This document shows, piece by piece, positions 8,702 to 17,091 of a stretch of 64,000 bases of DNA. Both the position numbers and the translations under genes were made by a program. Where the stretch lies: NCBI GenBank assembly GCA_016806145.1, contig CP063166.1, positions 6,262,001-6,326,000 of the forward strand. Reading direction: 5' to 3'. Position 1 is the first letter of the stretch. Each line of letters opens with the position of its first letter. The notes beneath the pieces were generated by a model, which saw only the letters and a program-made list of their open reading frames with translations, was not told the DNA's origin and searched no databases. This DNA comes from Variovorax paradoxus (GTDB lineage Bacteria; Pseudomonadota; Gammaproteobacteria; Burkholderiales; Burkholderiaceae_C).

Positions 8702-8727
8702 GAGGGCACCCCGAGGCGGGTGCCCTC
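8702..8727 (+). terminator. Intra-operon hairpin between dctP and dctQ
   Basis: Perfect 10-bp stem GAGGGCACCC / GGGTGCCCTC with a 6-base loop, followed by TTCT. It lies 29 bp after dctP and 72 bp before dctQ. Such hairpins between a binding-protein gene and its permease genes commonly give partial termination or stabilise upstream mRNA, so more binding protein than permease is made. Confidence 0.7.
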
Positions 8728-8798
8728 TTCTCATTCCCGATTTCGCCCGGCGCTGGCCGCGCACGACGCGCGCCGCGCCCGGCGAGGAGTTCGTCCCG

Positions 8799-9428
8799 AT
8801 GCAATCCTTCCTGTTGGCGGTCGACCGGTTCTCGACGTGGATCGGCAAGACTTTCGCCTGGTGTGCCCTGCTGCTCACGCTCTTGATCAGCTGGGAGGTG
8901 TTCTCGCGCTACGTGCTCAACCGGCCGCATGCCTGGGTGCTCGACGCGCAGATCATGCTCTACGGCGCCATGTTCATGACCGCCGGGGCCTACACGCTCT
9001 CGAAGAACGGCCACGTGCGCGGCGACGTGCTCTACGGCTTCTTCATGCCGCGCACGCAGGCGCTGGTCGACCTGGTGCTCTACATCGTCTTCTTCCTGCC
9101 CGGCATCGTCGCGCTGACCTGGGCCGGCTGGATCTACGCGAGCGAGGCGCTCGCGATCCGCGAACAGACCTTCTCGGCCGAGCCGCTGCCGCTGTACCCG
9201 TTCAAGTTCGTCATCCCGCTCGCGGGCTTCACGCTGCTGTTGCAGGGCATCGTCGAGATCATCCGCTGCGTGCAGTGCATCCGCGACGGCGCCTGGCCCT
9301 CGCGCGAGCAGGACGTCGAGGAGGTCGACGTCGAGAAGCTCAAGGAGATGGTGCACGTGAAGGACGCCGACATCGCCGCGCTCGACCGCGTGGTGGTCGC
9401 CAACGAGGCACGGGAGGGCGCGCGATGA
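8799..9428 (+). CDS. dctQ: TRAP transporter small permease subunit
   Basis: 209 aa; family members are about 160-200 aa. Four hydrophobic helices are visible (about residues 20-40, 50-68, 90-112, 133-155), with the conserved WEVFSRYVLNRPHAWVLD block after helix 1. The C-terminal tail of about 50 residues is acidic and charged (SREQDVEEVDVEKLKEM) and longer than usual; it should face the cytoplasm. It overlaps dctM by 4 bp (ATGA), so the two are translationally coupled. Confidence 0.92.
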   Translation: MQSFLLAVDRFSTWIGKTFAWCALLLTLLISWEVFSRYVLNRPHAWVLDAQIMLYGAMFMTAGAYTLSKNGHVRGDVLYGFFMPRTQALVDLVLYIVFFLPGIVALTWAGWIYASEALAIREQTFSAEPLPLYPFKFVIPLAGFTLLLQGIVEIIRCVQCIRDGAWPSREQDVEEVDVEKLKEMVHVKDADIAALDRVVVANEAREGAR

Positions 9429-11377
9429 AGATCCGCCGCGAACTCTGGTTCGGCCTCACCTTCATGGCCCTGATCGTGATCGGCGGCGCCACCGTGCTGC
9501 TGCGCGCCGAGACCATCACCAACGGCCACCTGGGCCTCTTGATGCTGTCGCTCGTGGTGGTGGCGATCATGCTGGGCTTCCCCACCGCCTTCACGCTGAT
9601 GGGCATGGGCATGCTCTTCACCTTCCTGGCCTACGACCGCGACTGGCATCGCACGCTCGACCTGATGGTGCAGTCGGCCTACAAGACCATGGCCAACGAC
9701 GTGCTGATCGCCGTGCCGCTGTTCGTCTTCATGGGCTACCTGGTCGAGCGCGCCAACCTGATCGAGTCGCTGTTCAAGAGCCTGCACCTCGCGCTCGCGC
9801 GGCTGCCGGGCGCGCTCGCGGTCGCCACGCTCGTGACCTGCACCATCTTCGCGACCGCCACCGGCATCGTCGGCGCGGTGGTCACGCTGATGGGCCTGCT
9901 GGCGCTGCCCGCGATGCTGCGCGGCGGCTACAGCGTGCCGCTGGCCGCGGGCGCGATCACCGCGGGCGGCTGCCTGGGCATCCTGCTGCCGCCCTCGGTG
10001 CTGCTGATCGTCTATGGCGCGACCGCCGGCGTGTCGGTGGTGCAGCTCTACGCGGGCGCCTTCTTCCCGGGCCTGATGCTGTCGGGCCTCTACGTGCTCT
10101 ACGTGATCCTGATCGCGAAGCTCAAGCCGCAGTGGGCGCCGCCGCTGTCGGCCGCCGAACGCGTGGTGCCGCTGCCGCCTCTGACGCAGCGGCTCGCGAG
10201 CAGCCCGACCGCGCATGCGCTGGTCGGCCTGCTCAAGGGCAAGCGCAACGGCGACGTGCCGTTCTCGCACGTGCTCAAGCAGCTCGGCATCGTGGCGCTG
10301 CCCGCCGTCATCTACGCGCTGCTCGCGCTGTCGAGCTACAAGGCCGTGACCACGGTCGAGGCCGAGGCGCGCTACGACATCGAGGAGATCGGTGCCTCGC
10401 GCGGCAGCAGCAGCGGCAGCAGTTCGGGCGGCTTGCAGGAACCGCCGGCCGAAGGTGGCCTGCAGGAGCCGCCCAGCGAGGGCGGGTTGCAGGAACCGCC
10501 GAGCGAGGAGCCCGCGGCCGGCGCCGTCGCCGAACCGCCGGGCGCCGAAGCACCGCCGGCGGCGCCCGCCGCCACGGAGACCGCGCAGACCGCGCAGACC
10601 GCACCGGCCGGCGCCAGCACCAGGCCGCCGCCCACCTGGTGGGTCGCGACCTTCTCGGTGCTCGGCGCGCTCACGGCGCTGTTCTACCTGTTCCTGAGCT
10701 TCGCGCGGCTCGAGATCTTCAAGATGCTGCTGGCCTCCTTCTTCCCGCTGCTGCTTCTGATCCTCTCGGTGCTGGGCTCGATCGTGCTGGGCCTCGCCAC
10801 GCCCACCGAGGCCGCGGCCATGGGCGCGCTCGGCGGCATGCTGCTGGCGGCGGCCTACCGGCGGCTCAACTTCACGGTGCTCAAGGAGTCGGTGTTCCTC
10901 ACCGCCAAGACCTCGGCGATGGTGTGCTGGCTGTTCGTCGGCTCGGCCATCTTCTCGGCTGCCTTCGCGCTGCTCGGCGGCCAGGCGCTGGTCGAGGAAT
11001 GGGTGCTGGGCATGAACCTCACGAAGGTGCAGTTCCTGCTGCTGAGCCAGGTGATCATCTTCCTGCTCGGCTGGCCGCTCGAGTGGACCGAGATCATCGT
11101 GATCTTCATGCCGATCTTCATCCCGCTGCTCGACAACTTCGGCGTCGATCCGCTGTTCTTCGGCCTGCTTGTGGCGCTGAACCTGCAGACCGCCTTCCTG
11201 TCGCCGCCGGTGGCGATGGCGGCCTTCTACCTCAAGGGCGTGAGCCCGCCGCATGTCACGCTGAACCAGATCTTCCTCGGCATGCTGCCCTTCATGGGCA
11301 TCCAGGTCCTCGCGATCTTCCTGCTCTACATGTGGCCGCAGATCGGCCTGTGGCTGCCGCAGCTGCTCTACAAGTAG
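9425..11377 (+). CDS. dctM: TRAP transporter large permease with a repeat-bearing loop
   Basis: 650 aa, well above the usual 425-450. The DctM core blocks are present: ATGIVGAVVTLMGLLALPAM, ITAGGCLGILLPPSVLLIVY, and near the end ATPTEAAAMGALGG and LQTAFLSPPVAMAAFYLKG. The extra length is a central region (about 240-430) with two added hydrophobic helices around a low-complexity linker (about 320-400). The linker holds three tandem copies of GGLQEPP(A/S)E at residues 335-361, then a Pro/Ala-rich tract. Similar long DctM proteins exist, but the Gln-Glu-Pro-Pro repeat looks lineage-specific and may vary in copy number. It is the last gene of the TRAP operon, which ends at a strong hairpin. Confidence 0.92.
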   Translation: MKIRRELWFGLTFMALIVIGGATVLLRAETITNGHLGLLMLSLVVVAIMLGFPTAFTLMGMGMLFTFLAYDRDWHRTLDLMVQSAYKTMANDVLIAVPLFVFMGYLVERANLIESLFKSLHLALARLPGALAVATLVTCTIFATATGIVGAVVTLMGLLALPAMLRGGYSVPLAAGAITAGGCLGILLPPSVLLIVYGATAGVSVVQLYAGAFFPGLMLSGLYVLYVILIAKLKPQWAPPLSAAERVVPLPPLTQRLASSPTAHALVGLLKGKRNGDVPFSHVLKQLGIVALPAVIYALLALSSYKAVTTVEAEARYDIEEIGASRGSSSGSSSGGLQEPPAEGGLQEPPSEGGLQEPPSEEPAAGAVAEPPGAEAPPAAPAATETAQTAQTAPAGASTRPPPTWWVATFSVLGALTALFYLFLSFARLEIFKMLLASFFPLLLLILSVLGSIVLGLATPTEAAAMGALGGMLLAAAYRRLNFTVLKESVFLTAKTSAMVCWLFVGSAIFSAAFALLGGQALVEEWVLGMNLTKVQFLLLSQVIIFLLGWPLEWTEIIVIFMPIFIPLLDNFGVDPLFFGLLVALNLQTAFLSPPVAMAAFYLKGVSPPHVTLNQIFLGMLPFMGIQVLAIFLLYMWPQIGLWLPQLLYK

Positions 11378-11400
11378 CGAGAACGACGGCGGAGGGGAAA

Positions 11401-11437
11401 CGCATGGCGGCGGCCGACCACCGACCGCCGCCATGCG
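11401..11437. terminator. Strong hairpin between convergent dctM and Bug-protein genes
   Basis: Perfect 13-bp stem CGCATGGCGGCGG / CCGCCGCCATGCG with an 11-base loop and no T tract. It sits between the 3' ends of the plus-strand dctM and the minus-strand Bug-protein gene, so it can act for both strands. Confidence 0.65.
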
Positions 11438-11444
11438 CGCGGTC

Positions 11445-12413
11445 TCACTCGCCTTCGATCTTCGCGGCCTCGACCACCTTGCCCCAGCGCACGTATTCGG
11501 CCTTGCTGTAGTCGGCCAGCTTCTGCGGGTTCATGTAGTCGGCCGTGGCGCCGAGCTCGGCGGCCTTCTGCTGGAAGGCCGGCGTGGCCACCACCTTGGC
11601 GATCTCGGCACTGAGCCTGTCGATCACGGGCTGCGGCGTCTTGGCGGGCGCGAACACCGCGAACCACGAAGTCGCGTCGAGGTTCGGCAGCCCGACCTCG
11701 GCCGCGGTCGGCACGCTCGGCAGCGAGGCCACGCGCGCCTTGCCGGTGACGGCCACCGCGCGCAGCTTGCCCGACTGGATGAAGGGCATGAACGGCGGCG
11801 GCGTGCCGAAGGTCATGTCGACCTGCGCGCCCAGCAGGTCCTGCAGCGCCGGGCCGGTGCCCTTGTAGGGGATGTGCGTGAGCTGGATGCCGGCCTGCTG
11901 CTCGAGCATGGCGCCGGTCACGTGCTGCAGCGAACCCGGGCCCGAGGAGGCATAGGTCAGCTTGCCCGGGTTGGCCTTGGCATAGGCGATCAGCTCGGCC
12001 ATGTTCTTCACCGGCAGGCCCTCGCGCACCACCACCACCTGCGGCGCGCTCAGCACGTTGGCCACGGCGCGGAAGTCCTCGGGCACCCACTGGGCCTTCT
12101 GCTTCGTGACGTGGGGCGAGATCACGTGGTAGCCCGAGTACTGCATCAGCAGCGTGTGGCCGTCGGCCTCGGCGCGCTTGACCGCCACCGCCGCGATCAC
12201 GCCGCTGGCGCCGCCGCGGTTGTCGACCACAACCGGCTGGCCCAGCGCCTTGCCCAGCGGGTCGGCGAGCATCCGCCCCGCGATATCGGTGGTGCCGCCG
12301 GCGGCCGTGGGCACCAGCATCGTGATCGGCTTGGAGGGATAGGTCTGGGCCAGGGCCGGGCCGGCGAGCAGCGCGGCCGCGGCCAGCGCGGCGATGAAGC
12401 GAAGGGGTTGCAT
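11445..12413 (-). CDS. Bug/TctC-type tripartite tricarboxylate transporter substrate-binding protein
   Basis: 322 aa exported binding protein. The signal peptide FIAALAAAALLAGPALA is cleaved before QTYPSKPITML, the standard mature start of Bug proteins. Family blocks: PTAAGGTTDIAGRMLADPL, VVDNRGGASGVIAA, YASSGPGSLQHVTGAMLEQQ, THIPYKGTGPALQDLLGAQV. These bind carboxylate-bearing ligands. A good AGGAG site precedes the ATG. It is the last gene of the minus-strand cluster with an HMG-CoA-lyase-like enzyme and a CoA-transferase, so the ligand is probably the acid those enzymes use. No TctA/TctB partners are adjacent. Confidence 0.9.
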   Translation of the reverse strand: MQPLRFIAALAAAALLAGPALAQTYPSKPITMLVPTAAGGTTDIAGRMLADPLGKALGQPVVVDNRGGASGVIAAVAVKRAEADGHTLLMQYSGYHVISPHVTKQKAQWVPEDFRAVANVLSAPQVVVVREGLPVKNMAELIAYAKANPGKLTYASSGPGSLQHVTGAMLEQQAGIQLTHIPYKGTGPALQDLLGAQVDMTFGTPPPFMPFIQSGKLRAVAVTGKARVASLPSVPTAAEVGLPNLDATSWFAVFAPAKTPQPVIDRLSAEIAKVVATPAFQQKAAELGATADYMNPQKLADYSKAEYVRWGKVVEAAKIEGE

Positions 12414-12459
12414 TCGAATGTCTCCTGGTCTTGTGGGATGAAAGGGAAGCGAAGCGGTC

Positions 12460-13467
12460 TCAGTGCGCGCGCGCGGCCTCGCGCGCCAGCGCGCGTTCGC
12501 GCGTGGCCTCGAAGTCCGCGGGCGGCGCATGCAGGTCGAGCCGGCGGCCGGCCTTGACGATCTGGCTCGGGATGTCGTGGCCGATCAGCGCCGGCAGCCG
12601 GCGCGCGGCATCGATCACGCGCGCGAGGTCGACGCCGGTGTCCCAGCCCGAGAGCTCGAGCGCATGCACGATCTCCTCGCTGCAGACGTTGCCGGTGGCG
12701 CCCGGCGCATAGGGACAGCCGCCGATGCCGCCGATCGACGCGTCGAAGCGGCGCGCGCCGGCGTCGATGCCGGCCAGCACGTTGGCCAGGCCCATGCCGC
12801 GCGTGTTGTGGAAGTGCAGCGTGAGCTCGGTGCCGGGCCAGCGCTGCAGAAAAGCGCGCGTAAGCGCATGCACCTGGCCGGGCCAGGCCATGCCCGTGGT
12901 GTCGCACAGCGTGACGCCGCCGGCGCCGAGTTCCTCGACGAAGCGCTCGCACCAGCCGAGCACGCCGGCCTCGGGCACGTCGCCCTCGATCGGGCAGCCG
13001 AAGCTGCACGACAGCGAGACGTTGACCGCCACGCCGGCCTGGCGCGCGAGCGCCGCCACCTCGGCCAGCGCGCGGAACGACTGCTCGCGCATCATGCGCA
13101 GGTTGGCGAGGTTGTGGCTCTCGCTGGCCGACATCACGAGGTTCATCTCGTCCACGCGCGCATCGATGGCGCGCTCGGCGCCGCGCACGTTGGGCACCAG
13201 CGCGGTGTAGGCCACGCCGTCCACGCGCTCGATCTCGCGCAGCACCACCTCGGCGTCGCGCAGCGCGGGAATGGCCTGCGGCGAGACGAAGGCCGAGACC
13301 TCGATCTTCGCCATGCCGGCGCGCGAGAGCGCGTTGCACAGCGCGATCTTGTCCTCGGTCGGCACGAAGGCCGCCTCGACCTGCAGGCCGTCGCGCAGGC
13401 CCACCTCGCACATCCGCACGCGGCGATCGCCGTCGAATGTTCTTCCGTTCCAGACCGCGTCGTTCAT
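12460..13467 (-). CDS. Hydroxymethylglutaryl-CoA lyase family enzyme
   Basis: 335 aa TIM-barrel lyase that cleaves a 3-hydroxy-3-methyl-acyl-CoA, giving acetyl-CoA (or pyruvate) plus a second product. Diagnostic motifs: EVGLRDGLQVE (metal and catalytic Arg/Asp), LTLHFHNTRGMGLANVLAG (metal His pair) and the signature loop GGIGGCPYAPGATGN with the active-site cysteine. The ATG overlaps the CoA-transferase stop by 4 bp, so the two are coupled. The partner gene suggests the substrate enters as a free acid and is activated by CoA transfer, as in citramalate, itaconate or 3-hydroxy-3-methylglutarate breakdown. Specificity cannot be assigned from sequence. Confidence 0.9.
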   Translation of the reverse strand: MNDAVWNGRTFDGDRRVRMCEVGLRDGLQVEAAFVPTEDKIALCNALSRAGMAKIEVSAFVSPQAIPALRDAEVVLREIERVDGVAYTALVPNVRGAERAIDARVDEMNLVMSASESHNLANLRMMREQSFRALAEVAALARQAGVAVNVSLSCSFGCPIEGDVPEAGVLGWCERFVEELGAGGVTLCDTTGMAWPGQVHALTRAFLQRWPGTELTLHFHNTRGMGLANVLAGIDAGARRFDASIGGIGGCPYAPGATGNVCSEEIVHALELSGWDTGVDLARVIDAARRLPALIGHDIPSQIVKAGRRLDLHAPPADFEATRERALAREAARAH

Positions 13468-14669
13468 GCAACCACCTTCCTGCCGCGCAAGGCGGCGATG
13501 TCTTCCGATGTGAATCCGATCTCGCCGAGCACCGCGTCGGTGTCGTCGCCCAGCCGCGGCGCCGAGGAGCGCACCGTGCCCGGCGTGCCCATGAGCTTGG
13601 GCACCACGCCAGGCACCTCGATCTCGTGGCCGTCGCGCGTGGGCTGGCGCAGCAGCATCTCGCGCGCGCGGTAGTGCGGGTCCTCGGCGATGTCCTTCGC
13701 GGTGTAGACCTTGCCCGCGGGCACGCGCGCCGCGCCGAGGACTTCGAGCACCGTCGCCACCGATTGCGGCAGCGTCCAGGCCTCGATCGCCTGGTCGATC
13801 TCGGCCACGCGCGCCACGCGGCCCGCGTTGTTCGCGAGCGCGGGATCGGCGCCGAGGTCGTCGCGGCCGATGCTCTGCATGAGCCGGCGGAAGATGCTGT
13901 CGCCGTTGCCCGCGATCAGCACGTAGCCGTCGGCGCAGCGGTAGGCGTTCGAGGGCGCGATGCCCGGCAGCGCGCTGCCCGCGGCCTCGCGCACCGCGCC
14001 GAAGGCGCTGTACTCGGGCACCAGGCTCTCCATCACGTTGAACACCGCCTCGTTGAGCGCCACGTCGATGACCTGGCCCTGGCCGCCGTTGACCTTGCGG
14101 TGGTAGAGCGCGGTCAGCACGCCGATGGTGCCGTGCAGCGCGGCCAGCGTGTCGCCGATCGAGATGCCGCAGCGCACCGGCACCCGGCCCGGCTCGCCCG
14201 TGAGGTGGCGCAGCCCGCCCATGGCCTCGCCGATGGCGCCGAAGCCCGGCAGGTCGCGGTAGGGGCCGGTCTGGCCATAGCCCGAGATGCGCAGCATCAC
14301 CAGGCCCGGGTTGCGCTCGCGCAGCACCTCGTAGCCCATGCCCCAGCCCTCGAGCGTGCCGGGGCGGAAGTTCTCGATCAGCACGTCGGCCTCGGCGATC
14401 AGCCGGCGCGCGATCTGCTGGCCCTCCTCGCTGCGCAGGTCGAGCGCCAGCGAGCGCTTGTTGCGCGACTGCACCTGCCACCAGACCGAGGTGCCGTCCT
14501 GCAGCAGGCGCCAGTTGCGCAGCGGGTCGCCGCTGCCGGGCGGCTCGATCTTGATCACGTCGGCGCCGAACTCGCCGAGCGTCTTGCCGGCGAAGGGGCC
14601 GGCGATCAGCTGGCCCATCTCGATGACGCGCAGGCCTTGCAGCGCGCCGGGACTCAGGGGAAGGTTCAT
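13464..14669 (-). CDS. CaiB/BaiF family (class III) CoA-transferase
   Basis: 401 aa, normal for the family. It transfers CoA from an acyl-CoA donor to a carboxylic acid through an aspartyl-CoA intermediate. The N-terminal block LRVIEMGQLIAGPFAGKTLG and GADVIKIEPPGSGDP are typical. The expected nucleophile is Asp 173 in GISIGDTLAALHG. ATGA overlaps join it to both the upstream MFS gene and the downstream lyase gene, so MFS, transferase and lyase form one tightly packed unit. The PGFGAIGEAMGGL block at about 141-153 is common in betaproteobacterial members. Confidence 0.9.
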   Translation of the reverse strand: MNLPLSPGALQGLRVIEMGQLIAGPFAGKTLGEFGADVIKIEPPGSGDPLRNWRLLQDGTSVWWQVQSRNKRSLALDLRSEEGQQIARRLIAEADVLIENFRPGTLEGWGMGYEVLRERNPGLVMLRISGYGQTGPYRDLPGFGAIGEAMGGLRHLTGEPGRVPVRCGISIGDTLAALHGTIGVLTALYHRKVNGGQGQVIDVALNEAVFNVMESLVPEYSAFGAVREAAGSALPGIAPSNAYRCADGYVLIAGNGDSIFRRLMQSIGRDDLGADPALANNAGRVARVAEIDQAIEAWTLPQSVATVLEVLGAARVPAGKVYTAKDIAEDPHYRAREMLLRQPTRDGHEIEVPGVVPKLMGTPGTVRSSAPRLGDDTDAVLGEIGFTSEDIAALRGRKVVA

Positions 14670-16051
14670 GGCTTGGGGGCTTTCTCGGCGAAGGCGACGG
14701 CGGACGCATGCAGCGCGCCGCTCGCGGGGGAACGTGGAGCGGCCGACGGACGCGGCTCGCGCCGGCGCAGCGATTCGGGCAGCGCGAAGGCCAGCAGCGC
14801 GGCGCACAGCAGCGCCAGCGCGCCGATGACGTAGAGCGCGGGGGTGGTGCTACCGCTCAGGTCCTTGATGCGGCCCACCATCACCGGGCTCACGATGCCG
14901 CCGAGCTGGCCCAGCGTGTTGATCAGCGCGATGCCGCCGGCCGCGGCCGCGCCGCTCACCAGCTTGGGTGGCAGCGCCCAGAAGGCCGGGATCGAGGCGA
15001 TCACGCCCGCGCCCATCACGGCCAGCGCGAGCACCAGCAGGTCGGTGTGGTGGTCGAACAGGCCGGCCGCGAAGAAGCCGATGGCCGCGAGCAGCAGCAG
15101 CGCGATCACGAAGCGGCGGCGCTCGCCGCTGCGGTCCGACAGCCGCCCGACCACCACCATCGCGATCGCGCCGCACAGGTAGGGCACGGCCGTCAGCAGG
15201 CCGATCGCCGTGGGATCGGTGCTGCCCGAGGCGCGGATCAGGTGCGGAGCCCAGAAGTTGAGGCCATAGGACGCGACCTGGATCAGGAAATAGATCAGCC
15301 CGAGCATGAGGAAGCCCGGCGTCTTCAGCGCGTCGAGCAGCGAGCCGTGGGCACCGGCAGTGCCACCCTGCTCGGCGATGCGCTGCGAGAGGCGTGTGCG
15401 CTCGTCGGGCGTGAGCCAGTGCGCGTCGGCGATGCGGTCGTCGAGCCGCACGAACACCAGCAGGCCGAGCGCGATGCACGGCAGCCCGCCGACCAGGAAC
15501 AGCCAGTGCCAGCCGGCGATGCCGAGCAGGCCGTCGAAGTGCGCGAGCACCAGGCCCGCGGCGGGCGCGCCGAACAGGCCCGCGAAGGCCGAGGCCAGGA
15601 ACAGCATCGAGGTGACGCGGCCGCGGTGCGCGGCGGGGAACCACAGCGTGAGGTAGAACAGCACGCCGGGCGCGAAGCCCGCTTCCATCGCGCCGATCAC
15701 GAAGCGCAGCGCATAGAACTGCCACTCGGTCTGCACGAACATCATGAGCGCGGTGGCCACGCCCCACGAGACCATGATGCGCGCGATCCAGCGCCGCGCG
15801 CCGACCTTGTAGAGCATCAGGTTGCTCGGCACCTCGAACAGCACGTAGCCGACCACGAACAGGCCGGCGCCGAAGCCGTAGGCGGTGTCGCTCAGGCCCA
15901 GGTCGCTCTGCAGCGCGAACTTGGCGAAGCTGATGTTGATGCGGTCGAAGAAGGCGAAGAGATAGCACACCATGATGAGCGGCATGATTCGCCACGCGAC
16001 CTTGCGCACGATGGCGCCGTCGTCGTCGAGGAGGGAAGTGGGGGTAGCCAT
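14666..16051 (-). CDS. MFS transporter (anion:cation/ACS-type)
   Basis: 461 aa with about 12 predicted membrane helices. The N-terminus WRIMPLIMVCYLFAFFDRIN and FGAGLFVVGYVLFEVPSNLM are hallmarks of the ACS family of organic-anion symporters (tartrate, phthalate, hexuronate type). A C-terminal 45-residue charged tail follows the last helix and overlaps the CoA-transferase start by 4 bp. It is the first gene of the transporter-transferase-lyase unit and so probably imports its substrate; the nearby Bug protein gives a second uptake component. The LysR gene upstream on the same strand ends 131 bp before it. Confidence 0.88.
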   Translation of the reverse strand: MATPTSLLDDDGAIVRKVAWRIMPLIMVCYLFAFFDRINISFAKFALQSDLGLSDTAYGFGAGLFVVGYVLFEVPSNLMLYKVGARRWIARIMVSWGVATALMMFVQTEWQFYALRFVIGAMEAGFAPGVLFYLTLWFPAAHRGRVTSMLFLASAFAGLFGAPAAGLVLAHFDGLLGIAGWHWLFLVGGLPCIALGLLVFVRLDDRIADAHWLTPDERTRLSQRIAEQGGTAGAHGSLLDALKTPGFLMLGLIYFLIQVASYGLNFWAPHLIRASGSTDPTAIGLLTAVPYLCGAIAMVVVGRLSDRSGERRRFVIALLLLAAIGFFAAGLFDHHTDLLVLALAVMGAGVIASIPAFWALPPKLVSGAAAAGGIALINTLGQLGGIVSPVMVGRIKDLSGSTTPALYVIGALALLCAALLAFALPESLRRREPRPSAAPRSPASGALHASAVAFAEKAPKP

Positions 16052-16181
16052 GGGAGCCTTTGTCTGAGCGGCTCGCCAGCACGACGCCGCATTCGTTGCC
16101 CGGATTCTGGGCAGCGCGGCCGCGCGGGAGAACGACAAAGGCGAGCACGCAGCTTTCGCGGAACGCGAAAGCGCCCGAGGG

Positions 16182-17075
16182 TTAACCCTGGCAGAGGTGG
16201 TCGATCAGGGTGCGCACGTGGCGCGGCACCACGCCGGCGTCGCGCAGGCCGATCAGCAGCCGGCGCTCGGCCCAGGCGTCGTCGAGCGCGATCTCGCGCA
16301 GGCCCATCGAGCGCAGGTGCGGCTGGATCGCCGCGTGCGGCAGCACGGCCACGCCCATGCCGGCCGCCACCATCTGGCACACGGCATCGAAGCTGCGCAC
16401 CTGGATGCGCAGCCGCAGCCGCCGGCCCAGCGCCTCGGCCGCGGCCTGCAGCCGCTGCGCGAGCGAGGTCTCGGCCGGCAGGCTCACGAAGTCGTACTCG
16501 GTCGCTTCCTCGAGCCGCACGCTGCGCCGGCGCGCCAGCGGATGGCCGCGCGGCACCACCATCACCAGCCGGTCGACGCGGTAGTTGACGAGGTGCAGCC
16601 CGAGGCTCGGCGTGCCCTCCGCGAAGATGCCCGCGTCGGCGCGGCCGTCGAGCACCGCGAGCACGATCTCGCTGCTGTTGCGTTCCTCGAGCTCGATGCG
16701 GATGCCGGGATTGGCCGCCACGAAGCCCGACAGCCCGCGCGGCAGGAACTGCGTGACGGCCGAGGTGTTGACCCACAGCCGCACCACGCCGAGCACGCCC
16801 GAGGCGTAGTCGGACAGGTCGGCCGCGAGCTGGTCGACGTCGTCGAGGATGCGCTGCGCATGGCGGTGCAGCGCATCGCCCGCGACCGTGAGCGTGACGC
16901 CGCGCGAATGGCGCTCGAGCAGCGGCGTGCCCACGGCCGCCTCGAGGTCGGAGATGCGCTTGCTGGCCGCGCCCACCGCGAGGTGCGCGAGCTCGGCGCC
17001 CTTGCTGATACTGCCGGTGCGCACCACCAGGTTGAACAGCGACAGCGAGACCAGGTCGAGGCGGTGCAGGTTCAT
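16182..17075 (-). CDS. LysR family transcriptional regulator
   Basis: 297 aa. The N-terminal winged helix-turn-helix is LFNLVVRTGSISKGAELAHL through AASKRISDLEAAVGTPLLER. An effector-binding domain runs from about 90 to the end, with the usual LRIQVRSFDAVCQMVAAGMG block. It is on the same strand and directly upstream of the MFS/CoA-transferase/lyase genes, which are its likely targets. The 131-bp gap to the MFS gene could hold the operator. A co-inducer cannot be named. Confidence 0.9.
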   Translation of the reverse strand: MNLHRLDLVSLSLFNLVVRTGSISKGAELAHLAVGAASKRISDLEAAVGTPLLERHSRGVTLTVAGDALHRHAQRILDDVDQLAADLSDYASGVLGVVRLWVNTSAVTQFLPRGLSGFVAANPGIRIELEERNSSEIVLAVLDGRADAGIFAEGTPSLGLHLVNYRVDRLVMVVPRGHPLARRRSVRLEEATEYDFVSLPAETSLAQRLQAAAEALGRRLRLRIQVRSFDAVCQMVAAGMGVAVLPHAAIQPHLRSMGLREIALDDAWAERRLLIGLRDAGVVPRHVRTLIDHLCQG

Positions 17076-17091
17076 GGCGCCGGTCCTTGCC

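Noticed and set aside
14138..14222. Loss of the catalytic Asp in the CaiB-type CoA-transferase (PGFGAIGEAM instead of PGYD)
   Set aside because: The nucleophilic Asp of the family aligns with Asp 173 in GISIGDTLAALHG, which is present.
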